Assembly: GCA_016214905.1 (NCBI GenBank)
Contig: JACRMQ010000007.1
Coordinates: 1,191,695-1,255,694 of the forward strand
Reading direction: 5' to 3'
Length of the DNA: 64,000 bases
Origin: Ignavibacteriales bacterium
GTDB lineage: Bacteria; Bacteroidota; Ignavibacteria; UBA10030; SZUA-254
Shown here: piece by piece, positions 16,960-26,943 of the stretch
Numbering within the stretch: the first letter of the stretch is position 1
How the letters are laid out: each line of letters begins with the position of its first letter
Position numbers and translations under genes: made by a program
Notes under the pieces: generated by a model
What the model was told of the DNA's origin: nothing
The model's input: only the letters and a program-made list of their open reading frames with translations
Database searches by the model: none

Positions 16960-17601
16960 TTATTTTTTTTTGAGTTTATGTCTTAGAAATTCGACTACTG
17001 GGGGGATGGTTGAGATAACGATGATTGCGAAGATTACTAATGTGAAATTGTTTTTTACTGCAGGGATGTTCGCGAAGTAATAACCGGCAAAAACAAAACT
17101 TGCTACCCACACAATTCCACCGATAATGTTATAGCTGATGAAGTGGATGTAAGTCATTTTTCCGATGCCGGCAACGAAAGGTGCGAATGTACGAATAATC
17201 GGAATGAACCGCGCGAAAATTATAGTCTTTCCTCCGTGTTTCTCATAAAATTTGTGTGTCCGGTTCAGATATTCTTTATTCAAAAAGCGGACATTCTCTT
17301 TGTGGAATATTTTCGGACCCACAACTGCTCCAATCCAATAGTTTACGGTATCTCCGAGGAAGGCGGCAATCGAAAGCAACACGAAAAGCCAGAGCGGATT
17401 CAATGCACCTGCTGCCGCAAATGTACCGGCGGCAAATAATAGTGAATCACCGGGTAAAAAAGGAGTTACAACAAGACCCGTTTCACAAAATATTATTAAG
17501 AATAATATCGCGTATGTCCAATTCCCATATAATAAAATAAGTTGATTCAGATGTACATCTATATGGAGAATAAAATCGATTAAACTGTTAATGAGTTCCA
17601 A
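16960..17601 (-). CDS. DedA-family membrane protein
   Basis: 213 aa. A DedA/VTT-domain inner-membrane protein; some members flip phospholipid carriers such as undecaprenyl phosphate, but the substrate here is unknown. Conserved points are VVTPFLPGDSLLFAAGTFAA, AAFLGDTVNYWIG and the amphipathic FARFIPIIRTFAPFVAGIGKM region with its key arginines. A C-terminal helix ends in a Lys-rich tail. The only suitable start is a TTG at 17601 with AAAGGA 8 nt upstream. It is downstream of rnr on the same strand with a 53-bp gap. Confidence 0.9.
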   Translation of the reverse strand: MELINSLIDFILHIDVHLNQLILLYGNWTYAILFLIIFCETGLVVTPFLPGDSLLFAAGTFAAAGALNPLWLFVLLSIAAFLGDTVNYWIGAVVGPKIFHKENVRFLNKEYLNRTHKFYEKHGGKTIIFARFIPIIRTFAPFVAGIGKMTYIHFISYNIIGGIVWVASFVFAGYYFANIPAVKNNFTLVIFAIIVISTIPPVVEFLRHKLKKK

Positions 17602-17654
17602 AATAATATCCTTTAATGAATTGATTTGATGTGAATAGGATCGTTAAAAATAAA

Positions 17655-19796
17655 TTATTCGACAAGTGAAAAATCAATTTCTCTCTCTTCGGTGTCAACC
17701 CGCACTACCTGTATCTCGATTTTATCTCCCAGACGGTAACGCTTCTTAGATTTGCGCCCTGTGAGTGAATATTGTTTTTCGTTGTACACATAATAATCAC
17801 CTTCCATGTCTCGTACATGAATCAAACCCTCAACGAGAAGGTCGGTAATTTCAACAAAGAGTCCGAAGTTTGTTACCCCTGATATAATCGCATGAAATGT
17901 ATCGCCGACATGACGTTTCATATATTCAACCTGCATAACTTTAACCGACGCGCGTTCAGCTTCCATCGCCACTCTTTCCATCTCGGAAGATTGATCGCAT
18001 ATTTCCGGAAGGAGAGAAATCAATTCTTCTCGGCGTTTATGCGGCATTTTGTTCTCATATTCGTGCAGAAGTCGATGGACAATCAGATCGGGGTAACGCC
18101 GGATCGGGGAAGTAAAGTGAGTGTAATACTTAAATCCTAACCCGAAGTGTCCCAAATTTTTATCGGTATAGATCGCTTTTGCCATTGAACGGATTGCAAC
18201 CTCGTTGATGACATTTTCTTCCTCTGTTCCTTTAACATCTTTTAAAAGCTTTTGAAGTGCTTTGCTTGTCACTCCGCCTGCGATGTTAAGGGAATAACCG
18301 AGGTGCTCTACGAACGAAGCAAGATCGGCAAGTTTATCCGGCGGTGGAATATCGTGAACACGGTAGACAAACGGGCGGATATTTTCAACCTTTTTATTTA
18401 ATCCGATATGCTTTGCAACAGATTGATTTGCAAGGAGCATAAATTCTTCAACCAGTCGGTGAGCATCTAACCGTTCTTTTTTCAAAATCTCAGATGGTTT
18501 GCCATTTTCATCGAAACGGAATTTTGTTTCAACCGATTCGAAATCGATGCTTCCTTCTTTCATTCTTTTCTTCAACAATGCCTGGCTCAGCTTGTGCATT
18601 TCAGAAATTATCGATGCGAAATCACCGCTGCCTGTTTCGATTATTTTTTGAACTTCTTCATAAGTGAATCGTCTTTTGCTGTGGATAATGCTCTTGACAA
18701 TTTGGTATTCTTTGATGACATATTTCGTGGAAATTATCATGAAAACTGAATATGTCAACCGATCAACTTTCGGTCTCAAACTGCATAAATTGTTTGAGAG
18801 TTTTTCCGGCAGCATCGGTATAACTTCGTCCGCAAGGTATACACTTGTTCCGCGATTCAGCGCCTCGCGATCGAGGAGCGAACCTTCCGTAACATAGTGA
18901 CTGACATCGGCGATATGAACCCCAAGTTTGAAATTGCCATCGGGTAATTTTTCTAAAGAGACAGCATCATCAAAATCTTTCGCGTCCTCGGGATCGATCG
19001 TAAAACAAATAGATTTTCGTAAATCGAGCCGTCGCGCAATTTCTGATTTTGGTATCGTTTCGGATATATTTTCTGATTCGGAGAGAATTTCGGGTGGAAA
19101 TTTTAGAGGCAACCGAAATTCACGTGCGATTCCAGACATCTCTGCACGCAACTCACCCGATTTACCAAGTACCTCCAGCACACTTCCTTCAGGATTGAGG
19201 TTTCGCGATTCCCATGATTCAATTTGGGCAACAACTTTATTCCCGGGCCTGGCGCCATGCGTTTTACCTTGCGGTATATAAATATCTCTGCCGATTTTTG
19301 AATTATCAGGAACAACATAATTAAAATTTTTACCTTTTTGGAATATACCGACAATCGGTTTACTTGTTCGCTCGATTATAGCGACAATTTCGCCTTCCAT
19401 TAACTGATCCGTTTTTTTTGATTTTCCATGCTGGGCGAACAATGCAACGCTAACCGTGTCGCCATCGAGCGCGGTGTTCATGAAACGTTGCTCAACGGTA
19501 ACTTTTCCTTCATTCGGCGGAAGCAGTTCAACAATTCCTGTCCTTTGCCGTGTTGTTTTAAGAATACCGGCTAATCTGTTTGAAATAGGTGCAGAGGCGT
19601 ATCCGTAGCGCTTCTTATTTCCACGTAAAATCAATTTTGCCTGATACAATTCATTCAATGCCTGTTGAAATTTTCGGAGTTCGGATTGTTCTTTAATGGC
19701 GAGCCGATGCGCGATGACGCGCGGTTTAAATTGTTCCCTCGGATATCTTGTTAAGAAGCGGATTATTTTTTCTTTTATTTCTTCTAATTGATCCAT
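17655..19796 (-). CDS. rnr: Ribonuclease R
   Basis: 713 aa. A processive 3'-5' exoribonuclease of the RNase II/R family that degrades structured RNA. An N-terminal winged-helix-like region (about 1-70) and cold-shock domains precede the RNB catalytic core. The core carries the metal-binding aspartates in TIDPEDAKDFDDAVSLE and the GVHIADVSHYV, RGTSVYLADEVIPMLP and HFTSPIRRYPDLIVHRLLH motifs. A single S1 domain follows (ISGVTNFGLFVEI). It stops soon after S1, without the long Lys-rich tail of the enterobacterial enzyme. It lies 9 bp after tamB and is likely co-transcribed. Confidence 0.96.
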   Translation of the reverse strand: MDQLEEIKEKIIRFLTRYPREQFKPRVIAHRLAIKEQSELRKFQQALNELYQAKLILRGNKKRYGYASAPISNRLAGILKTTRQRTGIVELLPPNEGKVTVEQRFMNTALDGDTVSVALFAQHGKSKKTDQLMEGEIVAIIERTSKPIVGIFQKGKNFNYVVPDNSKIGRDIYIPQGKTHGARPGNKVVAQIESWESRNLNPEGSVLEVLGKSGELRAEMSGIAREFRLPLKFPPEILSESENISETIPKSEIARRLDLRKSICFTIDPEDAKDFDDAVSLEKLPDGNFKLGVHIADVSHYVTEGSLLDREALNRGTSVYLADEVIPMLPEKLSNNLCSLRPKVDRLTYSVFMIISTKYVIKEYQIVKSIIHSKRRFTYEEVQKIIETGSGDFASIISEMHKLSQALLKKRMKEGSIDFESVETKFRFDENGKPSEILKKERLDAHRLVEEFMLLANQSVAKHIGLNKKVENIRPFVYRVHDIPPPDKLADLASFVEHLGYSLNIAGGVTSKALQKLLKDVKGTEEENVINEVAIRSMAKAIYTDKNLGHFGLGFKYYTHFTSPIRRYPDLIVHRLLHEYENKMPHKRREELISLLPEICDQSSEMERVAMEAERASVKVMQVEYMKRHVGDTFHAIISGVTNFGLFVEITDLLVEGLIHVRDMEGDYYVYNEKQYSLTGRKSKKRYRLGDKIEIQVVRVDTEEREIDFSLVE

Positions 19797-19805
19797 ATTA
19801 TTTTT

Positions 19806-22800
19806 TCAAAATGAGAAGCGATAAAATATCCGCGCTTCGTTAGTGAGTTTTTTATCTTCAGGATTATCGCCTTCAACTTTGCGCTGTATTTCGATATAAA
19901 GATTTCTGATTGTTGGAATGTTGAAGAGATCGCCGACATTAAGCTGATAACTTACATTAGTGTTACCGATATCCTGCAAAATCATTCCGCCAACTCGAAG
20001 TGAACCTTTTCCAACGGTTGCAGTTACGTTTATGCTTGTTCCTTCTTGCACACTGCCACCCCGGTATGTAACGTCGGCGCGGCGGATGAATGGGAATTCA
20101 CGTTTCAAGACCTCGGATAGAATACTTGATAAAAGATTTGATGCTACCGAACTCCCGGTCGCCGAGCCGAGACTGGTAAACTCCTGCTGGTCGCGCGATG
20201 TGAGCTCATCTCTAAATTTCCCTGTAATAATAAATGCGAGTGCATTGGATTGTACATCTCCGCCTTTGGCATGTGAGGTGAAATCGACCGGATCTTCTCC
20301 GGGTCTTTTTTGAATTTTCATTGACATAGCAGGCTTTGGTTCCAGGCGCGTACCCGAAATATCTAATGTGACTATAATCTTTTGATCAACCGGTTGTTCG
20401 GTCGTTTTCTGATCGGTTGTCGGTTGAATTGTTTGTTGTTTGTAAGCTTCATAGGTCGCTTGAATATCCAGTTCAGGATTATTCCATTGGCCCACAAATT
20501 TTATTTTCCCCTTTGCATCGAAATGCTTGAAGAAATTATAATACGATCGGGGTGAAACATCTATTTCTCCGTAGATATTAGTCGTCCCTTGTTCATTGAT
20601 TACACTCGCCTTGCCGTCAAGCTCAGCATAAAGTTCTTCACCTGTCGCCGGTGTGAAGATCATCGTTAACGCAGTTGGTCCGCGTGTTTCAACGTTCAAA
20701 TTGTACCGTAATCGATCCAATATGGGAGATTCAACCGTTCGATTTGTTATTTTATCAATACTGTCGGTTTCTGCAAAATAACGTGAGACCGGTACGGTAG
20801 TTGTTGGAACCTTGGTTGTATCATCGATTGATTGGTAACGGAGTGTAAGATTTTGATTGATTGATTCCTGATCTTTTGTTGGAGGAAATGTGAGATTGGC
20901 TTCGCGAACATATAATTTCCCCGTCAAATATGGTCTCTGGAGCGATCCTTTTAAATTGATTCCGCTGCTGTCTGTTTCAGTGAATAGGATTCCGTAAATG
21001 TTGGGTGAAATTTTTCTTGTCGCATCTGTCATCAACAGAAAATCACCTTTTAAAGTGAAGTCGAAATAATTGATATTGAAATTTTTTATCGTGAAATAAC
21101 CGGTTGCCTCAGCAGCTCCGACAAATCCTTTCTCTTTAATATTTGTAACTTTGAAGTTCTTAAGTTTGATTTTATCTGAATCTGCTTCGAGATCGCTGTT
21201 TAGAATATAGCGAAGGTTATTCGGATTAAAAAGGAATCTTGTATCGGTGAATGAGATGTTACCTTTATATTCCGGTTTTTGAGGAGTGCCTTGCAGATCG
21301 ATATCGCATCGGATTTTACCCGTGAGTTCATCAAAATCGTACAGTAGCGGATCTAGAAGAGCGAGATCGAACTGTTCCGCGGTCAATTTTAAGCTCTGAG
21401 GTTTTGCGGGAAATCTCTCTTCCACATTTTTGAATGCGAGATTGCAAGGTAATGTTCCGTTCAATCTTAAATCGGGTGTGTTTGCCGAAGGATTTCTTTT
21501 TATTGATAGATCGATGACTGCATTTTCGTTTTCGTAATCCATAGAAGCATCGATCTTACCGAAAGATGATTTTCGGTATGTTATATCGGTTGTTTTTAAA
21601 TTCGCATGAATGACAGGCGATTCAATTGTTCCGGATAGTGTTATGCCCGCATTCAACATACCGTTAAATCCCTTCCCGGGACGTCTAAGTGATTGATCGG
21701 AAGAAAAAACAGCGATTGATGCAAGATCGAAATTGCTAAGGGTTGCCTGCAAGTTTAAACTGTCGTTCCTATTGACTGATCCATTGAATGACAGCCGTTG
21801 ATTATCCCTGAAAAATTCCGCATGCATTATACGAATTTCGTTGAGATTGAGGCGCAGCTGAACATCCTGGAGATTATTCCACACATAATTACCGTATCCT
21901 AACTTTACCGAGTCGAAATCGATCGCATATGTATTCGGCAGTACTGATATTGCACCTTGCAGCCGGCAATTGTAACTTGAGTCTATTGTTGCCCTGGCAG
22001 AAATCTTAGATTTTACTTTTTGATAATCAAAATCAATCTCGGTGTTTGATATTTTTTTTGTATTGATCCTGCCGGAATCGACAGCTAAACTTAATAAACC
22101 AGAAACATTTTCTAAAATATTAGTTTTTCGCAGCGAATCTATTTGCGCGTTAAGCTTCGTATGATGCAGCAGAACACCGCCCTTCGTTGTTCCTACGAAA
22201 AATTCTTCGAATTCACCCTGAGATGTTATTGCAAGAGTTTGACCATCGCTTCTAATTAATCCTTTTATATTTCCGCGAGCGTCAAAAGGTGTTTCGCTTA
22301 TCAGCGAAGAGATTGGTTCCAGATTTTTTAAATCGATATCATAAGAGAAATTTATCGGTGGATTTTTGCGGATAGATTTATTTTTTCCGGAGTGCTTTGT
22401 GGTAATCGGTTTTGTGGTATCGGTTGAAATATGTTCGCTTACCGATGCGATGAGTGAAATAATATTTTCTGTAACTTCAGTACCCGACTCTAACAGACGA
22501 AAATTACCCTCGATGTTCGCATCCGCGATTTGTGATTTTATCATCAACTTACGTGCAAGAGTGTCGTTTTGATTCAACGAAAATGAGATTTCATCTGAAC
22601 TCAATTCGTGATTTCTAAATGTGGATGGAAGCAGAGATAATGCGACATTACATGAAAGATAATCAAAGTTGGTTCCTTTCCCCGTAACTGTCCCTTTAAA
22701 ATTAAAATCGCTCTGATAATTATCGTCTTCGACGAACGGTGCGAGGTTAAACGATGATACCTCCATGGTTCCGTCGTACTCTGGGAAACTTCTTGGAGGA

Positions 22801-24326
22801 AAATCTATGGTTCCTTGTAAAAAAGTTTTTGAGTTTCCGGAACTTATTGTGATATTTCCGTCGATGTTCCTGATCGACCCGATAACTGATATATGAGCGT
22901 TACTTATAGGAATGTTTCGGATTTCGGATGAATCTATGGAAGCTTCGAGTGAGGCGGAGAGTTCTTCAACTTTGAAACCTCTACCGCTGATAGTTCCGTT
23001 GGAATTCAATGCAGTTCTGAAATTCTCTATCTTAAATAGTTTACCGAGATCAATATTGTTTATCTCATAATCAAAATCGTATTCAGGGGGATCGGCATCG
23101 AGATTCATATTACCCTTCACCATTGCACTGTTAACCGAACTTTTGAGAGAAGCCATAGATCTGAAATTAGTCGGTCTGCCGCTATAAGTCAAAGAAATAG
23201 CCAATGGTTCCATCTCTCCGAATTTAGGGATAGGTAAACCGGCCAATAATAATGAAACATCGGGAGGATTAATAACGCTGTTCTTACTTTCGACATCGAG
23301 AAATAATTCTTCCGGTTTGTGTAGATTGCGAATATTCCCTGATAACGTTATTTCGCTGAGCAAAGTTTTTAAATGAACTTCGGAAAGATTCAAATCACCG
23401 AATTCACCGTTGGCAACCAGATCGGCTGATGTTGAGCCATCCAAAAAATTTACTTGGGGAAGAAAACTCCTCAATTCTACGAGAGAAATATTGTCGGCGT
23501 GGAAATCAAGTTTTGTGGAGTCATGCTCGAGGTCTGCCAGTTCAAGATTTTCGAAGAGATTGATTTTTTTCATTTCGGCAGTGAATCCGAAATTTGATTT
23601 TCCGGTCTCTATCTTTACCTTTTCAGCTTTAACGCCTTTATCGGATGCGACGAATTTGCCGCTGAAATTTTTTAACTCGAAATCGGACTCAGGCGAATAC
23701 CAATTTAATTGTAGAATCCGTACCTCGTAATAATTTTGTTTGATTGTTGCATTCATAACTAAACTGAGTTCGCGCAATGAAAAACTATGGTACTCGAAAT
23801 ATGCTAGCGGCATATCCCAGTGGTCAGGTGAGACAAGGGAGGCAGAATCTAAAAGCTGTACTACTGAATTGTTTATTCTGATTGTATCGATCTGAATAGT
23901 CCATGTGAGCGGAGTGGATGATGTATCTTCGCTCGGTTTAATCAATGAGCTGATATTCCAGTAGCCATTCACGGGTCGGAAAAAACGGATAACCGGATTA
24001 TCGATGCGGATACTTTCAATTTTTATTTTCTTTTCAAAAATCGATAGAAGATGATATCGTAAAGAGATTTTATCCGTTCTCAGGACAGTGCCTGATTGAT
24101 CATCAATGGCGAGCGAATCAATGGAGAATCCTGTTAAAAAATTTCCTTCGATAGTTCCTAAGTGTAAAGTACCGTTAATATTCGTCGATATTGTTGATGC
24201 GAGAGTTGTTCTTAATCTGTTCTTAAAAAATGGTGTTTGAGTAAAAATGGCAAGAAGTCCAATTATAATTAATATAATCAGCGATGAGATCCCGATCCAT
24301 TTCAATATCCGTTTAAAAAGCTTCAT
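19806..24326 (-). CDS. tamB: TamB-like translocation and assembly module protein (AsmA-like, DUF490)
   Basis: 1506 aa. One N-terminal membrane anchor (about 10-28, WIGISSLIILIIIGLLAIF) is followed by a very long repetitive beta-rich region (LDLSGT/ITLSGNI-type strands), then the conserved C-terminal DUF490/TamB domain, including EELTSRDQ-like and GSVQEGTSINVTATVGKGSLRVGG segments. TamB-family proteins bridge the periplasm as a hydrophobic groove for lipid transport or help insert outer-membrane proteins. No TamA/BamA gene is adjacent. It is followed by rnr (9 bp) and preceded by the heptose genes (9-bp gap), consistent with one envelope-centred operon. Confidence 0.9.
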   Translation of the reverse strand: MKLFKRILKWIGISSLIILIIIGLLAIFTQTPFFKNRLRTTLASTISTNINGTLHLGTIEGNFLTGFSIDSLAIDDQSGTVLRTDKISLRYHLLSIFEKKIKIESIRIDNPVIRFFRPVNGYWNISSLIKPSEDTSSTPLTWTIQIDTIRINNSVVQLLDSASLVSPDHWDMPLAYFEYHSFSLRELSLVMNATIKQNYYEVRILQLNWYSPESDFELKNFSGKFVASDKGVKAEKVKIETGKSNFGFTAEMKKINLFENLELADLEHDSTKLDFHADNISLVELRSFLPQVNFLDGSTSADLVANGEFGDLNLSEVHLKTLLSEITLSGNIRNLHKPEELFLDVESKNSVINPPDVSLLLAGLPIPKFGEMEPLAISLTYSGRPTNFRSMASLKSSVNSAMVKGNMNLDADPPEYDFDYEINNIDLGKLFKIENFRTALNSNGTISGRGFKVEELSASLEASIDSSEIRNIPISNAHISVIGSIRNIDGNITISSGNSKTFLQGTIDFPPRSFPEYDGTMEVSSFNLAPFVEDDNYQSDFNFKGTVTGKGTNFDYLSCNVALSLLPSTFRNHELSSDEISFSLNQNDTLARKLMIKSQIADANIEGNFRLLESGTEVTENIISLIASVSEHISTDTTKPITTKHSGKNKSIRKNPPINFSYDIDLKNLEPISSLISETPFDARGNIKGLIRSDGQTLAITSQGEFEEFFVGTTKGGVLLHHTKLNAQIDSLRKTNILENVSGLLSLAVDSGRINTKKISNTEIDFDYQKVKSKISARATIDSSYNCRLQGAISVLPNTYAIDFDSVKLGYGNYVWNNLQDVQLRLNLNEIRIMHAEFFRDNQRLSFNGSVNRNDSLNLQATLSNFDLASIAVFSSDQSLRRPGKGFNGMLNAGITLSGTIESPVIHANLKTTDITYRKSSFGKIDASMDYENENAVIDLSIKRNPSANTPDLRLNGTLPCNLAFKNVEERFPAKPQSLKLTAEQFDLALLDPLLYDFDELTGKIRCDIDLQGTPQKPEYKGNISFTDTRFLFNPNNLRYILNSDLEADSDKIKLKNFKVTNIKEKGFVGAAEATGYFTIKNFNINYFDFTLKGDFLLMTDATRKISPNIYGILFTETDSSGINLKGSLQRPYLTGKLYVREANLTFPPTKDQESINQNLTLRYQSIDDTTKVPTTTVPVSRYFAETDSIDKITNRTVESPILDRLRYNLNVETRGPTALTMIFTPATGEELYAELDGKASVINEQGTTNIYGEIDVSPRSYYNFFKHFDAKGKIKFVGQWNNPELDIQATYEAYKQQTIQPTTDQKTTEQPVDQKIIVTLDISGTRLEPKPAMSMKIQKRPGEDPVDFTSHAKGGDVQSNALAFIITGKFRDELTSRDQQEFTSLGSATGSSVASNLLSSILSEVLKREFPFIRRADVTYRGGSVQEGTSINVTATVGKGSLRVGGMILQDIGNTNVSYQLNVGDLFNIPTIRNLYIEIQRKVEGDNPEDKKLTNEARIFYRFSF

Positions 24327-24335
24327 CTGAATAAT

Positions 24336-24818
24336 TTACTTCGATCCGAATCGTTTTAATATCATTTCTATGATGGATGTTGTCGATCTATCCGGGATAA
24401 ATTCAATTGCCATTACTCTGCCGCCGGCTTTTTCAACTACATCCTTACCAACTATCGCATCAACACTCCAGTCTGCACCTTTAACGAGAACATCAGGGAC
24501 GATTGCAGAGATTAAATTGAGCGGTGTATCTTCATCAAACAAACAAACGTAATCGACGGGTGATAGATTTGCAAGAACGAAAGAACGATCATTCTCGCCA
24601 ACGATTGGTCGTTTATCTCCTTTAATTCTGCGAACAGATGAATCAGAATTTAAACCGACGATAAGAACATCTCCCAACGCTTTGGCTTTGATAAGATATT
24701 CAATATGTCCGCGGTGAATAATATCGAATACACCGTTTGTAAAAACGACTTTTTTATTTTCCTTTCGCAGTGAGTCGCGTTCCGACATTAATTCATGTAA
24801 GCTTAAAACTTTTCCCAT
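24336..24818 (-). CDS. rfaE2: D-glycero-beta-D-manno-heptose 1-phosphate adenylyltransferase
   Basis: 160 aa. A cytidylyltransferase-fold enzyme that adenylates heptose-1-phosphate in ADP-heptose synthesis for the LPS inner core. Signatures are KVVFTNGVFDIIHRGHIEYLIKAKALG (nucleotide-binding HxGH as HRGH), VGLNSDSSVRRIKGDKRPI and LVKGADW. In many bacteria this domain is fused to the kinase as HldE; here it is a separate gene, 4 bp after the kinase. The phosphatase GmhB and isomerase GmhA are not in the window. Confidence 0.95.
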   Translation of the reverse strand: MGKVLSLHELMSERDSLRKENKKVVFTNGVFDIIHRGHIEYLIKAKALGDVLIVGLNSDSSVRRIKGDKRPIVGENDRSFVLANLSPVDYVCLFDEDTPLNLISAIVPDVLVKGADWSVDAIVGKDVVEKAGGRVMAIEFIPDRSTTSIIEMILKRFGSK

Positions 24819-24822
24819 ATGC

Positions 24823-25839
24823 TTATTTGGAATTCATTGATTGATGATCGTTATCGCGCAAGATAGTTTTTTTTAATTCGTCGAGATTAATCGGAACGAT
24901 TCCTGCGTACCCACAAACAATTCCGCCAGCAAAGTTCGCTAGAGTGGCGGCTTCTTTTATTGTTGAATCGCCGGCAAGTGCCATAGTCAACGTGGAGATA
25001 ACGGTGTCTCCCGCGCCCGAAACATCAGATACGGTGAGTGCCTTAGTGGGCATATGAGAAATCTTTCCGTCAGATTCGAACAGCGACATGCCATGCTCGC
25101 CTCGTGTTAGTAAAACATTCTTAACATGGAGTTTCTCAATCAACGTTTTACCCGCAATCAGAATATCTTCATCTGTTTTTAACCGGATCCCCATTGCTTC
25201 TTCAGCTTCTTTACGGTTCGGTTTAATCACTGTAACATTTTTGTATTCAAAAAAATTATTGAACTTCGGATCAACAGCAATAATTTTCTGATTCGCGTTC
25301 GCGATGCCTATGACTTCGGAGATCAAATTCTTTACTACTACACCTTTGTTGTAATCTTCGATAATGATACCGTCTATCGATTTTATATTATTTCGGATAT
25401 GATCAAGTAATATTTTCTGAATCTCAACAGATATATCCGATTTCTGTTCGCGGTCGATGCGGACCACATGCTGATTGTTCGCGATAACTCTTGTCTTCAC
25501 AGTTGTCGGACGGGTACTGTCTGTCGCGATACCGTTGGTTTTGAAGCTACCCTCCCGCAGCAATTCCAATAATTGTTTGCCGCTATTATCGTCACCGATG
25601 ACGCCTGTAAGAATCGGTTCGCCGCCAAGCGATTTAATATTCATGGCAACATTTGCTGCTCCGCCAAGCCGAATTTGCTCCTGCTCCATATCAACTATAG
25701 GCACCGGTGCTTCGGGAGAAATTCTCGAAACATTTCCCCAGATGTATCGGTCTAACATCAAATCTCCGACCACGGCAATCCGCTTCCCAAGCATCCCGCT
25801 GAATATTTCATTCAAACGTTTCTCAGATATTGTAACCAA
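24823..25839 (-). CDS. rfaE1: D-glycero-beta-D-manno-heptose-7-phosphate kinase
   Basis: About 338 aa. A PfkB/ribokinase-fold enzyme that phosphorylates heptose-7-phosphate at C1. Signatures are RIAVVGDLMLDRYIWG, IRLGGAANVAMNIKSLGG, VIGDD and the catalytic anion-hole/base motif SDVSGAGDTVIS. The start is chosen at a TTG (25839), because AAAGGAG lies 7 nt upstream. An earlier in-frame TTG at 25845 would leave only one base of spacing. It is first in a run with rfaE2, tamB, rnr and dedA, so LPS core synthesis and outer-membrane assembly may be co-regulated. Confidence 0.95.
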   Translation of the reverse strand: MVTISEKRLNEIFSGMLGKRIAVVGDLMLDRYIWGNVSRISPEAPVPIVDMEQEQIRLGGAANVAMNIKSLGGEPILTGVIGDDNSGKQLLELLREGSFKTNGIATDSTRPTTVKTRVIANNQHVVRIDREQKSDISVEIQKILLDHIRNNIKSIDGIIIEDYNKGVVVKNLISEVIGIANANQKIIAVDPKFNNFFEYKNVTVIKPNRKEAEEAMGIRLKTDEDILIAGKTLIEKLHVKNVLLTRGEHGMSLFESDGKISHMPTKALTVSDVSGAGDTVISTLTMALAGDSTIKEAATLANFAGGIVCGYAGIVPINLDELKKTILRDNDHQSMNSK

Positions 25840-25877
25840 CCGCAAACTCCTTTAAATATATACTGTTATGTTTGATA

Positions 25878-25909
25878 GAAATATACTTACATACCGTGTG
25901 AGAAGCAAG
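25878..25909 (-). promoter_or_regulatory. Candidate promoter of the rfaE1-rfaE2-tamB-rnr-dedA run
   Basis: Minus strand: TTGCTT (25908-25903), 17-bp spacer, TATATT (25885-25880), also readable as the Bacteroidota pattern CTTG-N20-TATATTTC. The start point would be near 25871, about 30 nt before the rfaE1 start. Confidence 0.45.
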
Positions 25910-25984
25910 AAAGTGAAGAAGAATTAATGGAATAATGGAGTGATATTGACGATTAATCTTACATTCGAATGATTATTTTAAAAC

Positions 25985-26015
25985 TTTGTTTATTCTGACG
26001 CATTTTCTATATTTG
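25985..26015 (+). promoter_or_regulatory. Candidate promoter of the SpoU methyltransferase gene
   Basis: TTTG (25985-25988), 19 bp, then TATATTTG (26008-26015), an exact match to the Bacteroidota TTTG/TAnnTTTG promoter. The expected start is about 26020-26023, practically at the ATG (26023). Confidence 0.55.
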
Positions 26016-26022
26016 CTACATT

Positions 26023-26826
26023 ATGAAAACCTATAAAAATATATCACACTCTTTACTAAAATCATATTCCAAACTTACTCAAAGAAAATATCGCCAGAAT
26101 GACAGGAAATTTTTGGTGGAAGGTGTTCATCTTGTTGAAGAGGTGTTGAACTCGGATTGGGAAGTGGAAGCGATAATAATTAACAGTAAAGGGTTTGTTA
26201 AGGAAGTTGGAAAGTTCGGGACTTGGGAAGTTGGAAATGCTGTACCGATGTACGAATGTTCCGAGAAAGATTTCAAAAAATTATCCGATACGGTTACATC
26301 GCAGGGGATAGTGGCGGTTGTGAAGATGGAGGAATTCCCCGCAAAGAATTTATGGAATCAATTGCCGCGACGTTCGGTAATTGTCGCAATGGATGAAATT
26401 ACCGATCCGGGAAATGCGGGCACAATTTTGCGCACGTGCGATTGGTTCGGCGTGGACGCGGCACTGGTCGGTAACAACTCGGTTGATCTCTTCAATCCTA
26501 AAGTTCTCAGAGCAACGATGGGTGCGGTGTTTCATTTCCCTATACTGACAGATATAAATTTGGATTCGATGTTATCGCAGAGTAAAGAACATAAATTTAA
26601 AATCATAACCACAGTCCTCGATTCGGGAAACGTGCTAAACCGATTTTCATTCCCTGATCGATCAATAATAGTTTTAGGTAATGAAGCGCGAGGAGTATCT
26701 GAATCAATAAAAAATCTTTCTGATGAATTAATAACAATTCCAAAGTACGGTAAAGCTGAATCGCTTAACGTGGCGATATCGTGCGGGATTATTTTGAACG
26801 CAGTAAGGTTGGGTGCTGGTCAGTAG
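26023..26826 (+). CDS. SpoU/TrmH-family RNA 2'-O-methyltransferase
   Basis: 267 aa. An N-terminal substrate-binding domain (KYRQNDRKFLVEGVHLVEEVL) precedes a SPOUT catalytic domain with the three family motifs: ITDPGNAGTILRTCDWFGV, IIVLGNEARGVSE and IPKYGKAESLNVAISCGIIL. SPOUT proteins bind SAM in a trefoil knot and methylate ribose in rRNA or tRNA; the target nucleotide cannot be read from sequence. Residues 62-72 are unusually Gly/Glu-rich (EVGKFGTWEVG). It stands just ahead of the nuo genes but is separated from them by a low-complexity tract and its own promoter. Confidence 0.9.
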   Translation: MKTYKNISHSLLKSYSKLTQRKYRQNDRKFLVEGVHLVEEVLNSDWEVEAIIINSKGFVKEVGKFGTWEVGNAVPMYECSEKDFKKLSDTVTSQGIVAVVKMEEFPAKNLWNQLPRRSVIVAMDEITDPGNAGTILRTCDWFGVDAALVGNNSVDLFNPKVLRATMGAVFHFPILTDINLDSMLSQSKEHKFKIITTVLDSGNVLNRFSFPDRSIIVLGNEARGVSESIKNLSDELITIPKYGKAESLNVAISCGIILNAVRLGAGQ

Positions 26827-26866
26827 TGAGTAGATAGTGGTTAGTAGTCGGTGGTTAGTGGTTGTT
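26822..26866. repeat. Low-complexity GTTAGTGG-type intergenic tract
   Basis: Degenerate short repeats of AGTGGTTAGTAG type directly after the methyltransferase stop. The pattern is similar in style to the tract at 58986-59040. Confidence 0.6.
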
Positions 26867-26875
26867 TATTTTATG

Positions 26876-26907
26876 TTTGCATCTCATCGGCTTTTTTCCT
26901 ACATTTT
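26876..26907 (+). promoter_or_regulatory. Candidate promoter of the nuo operon
   Basis: TTGCAT (26877-26882), 17 bp, TACATT (26900-26905). Read the other way it is TTTG-N20-TACATTTT, one mismatch from the Bacteroidota -7 box. The leader to nuoA would be about 30 nt. Confidence 0.4.
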
Positions 26908-26943
26908 CAATAATAATCAATCAATATTCATCATAATTTTCAG

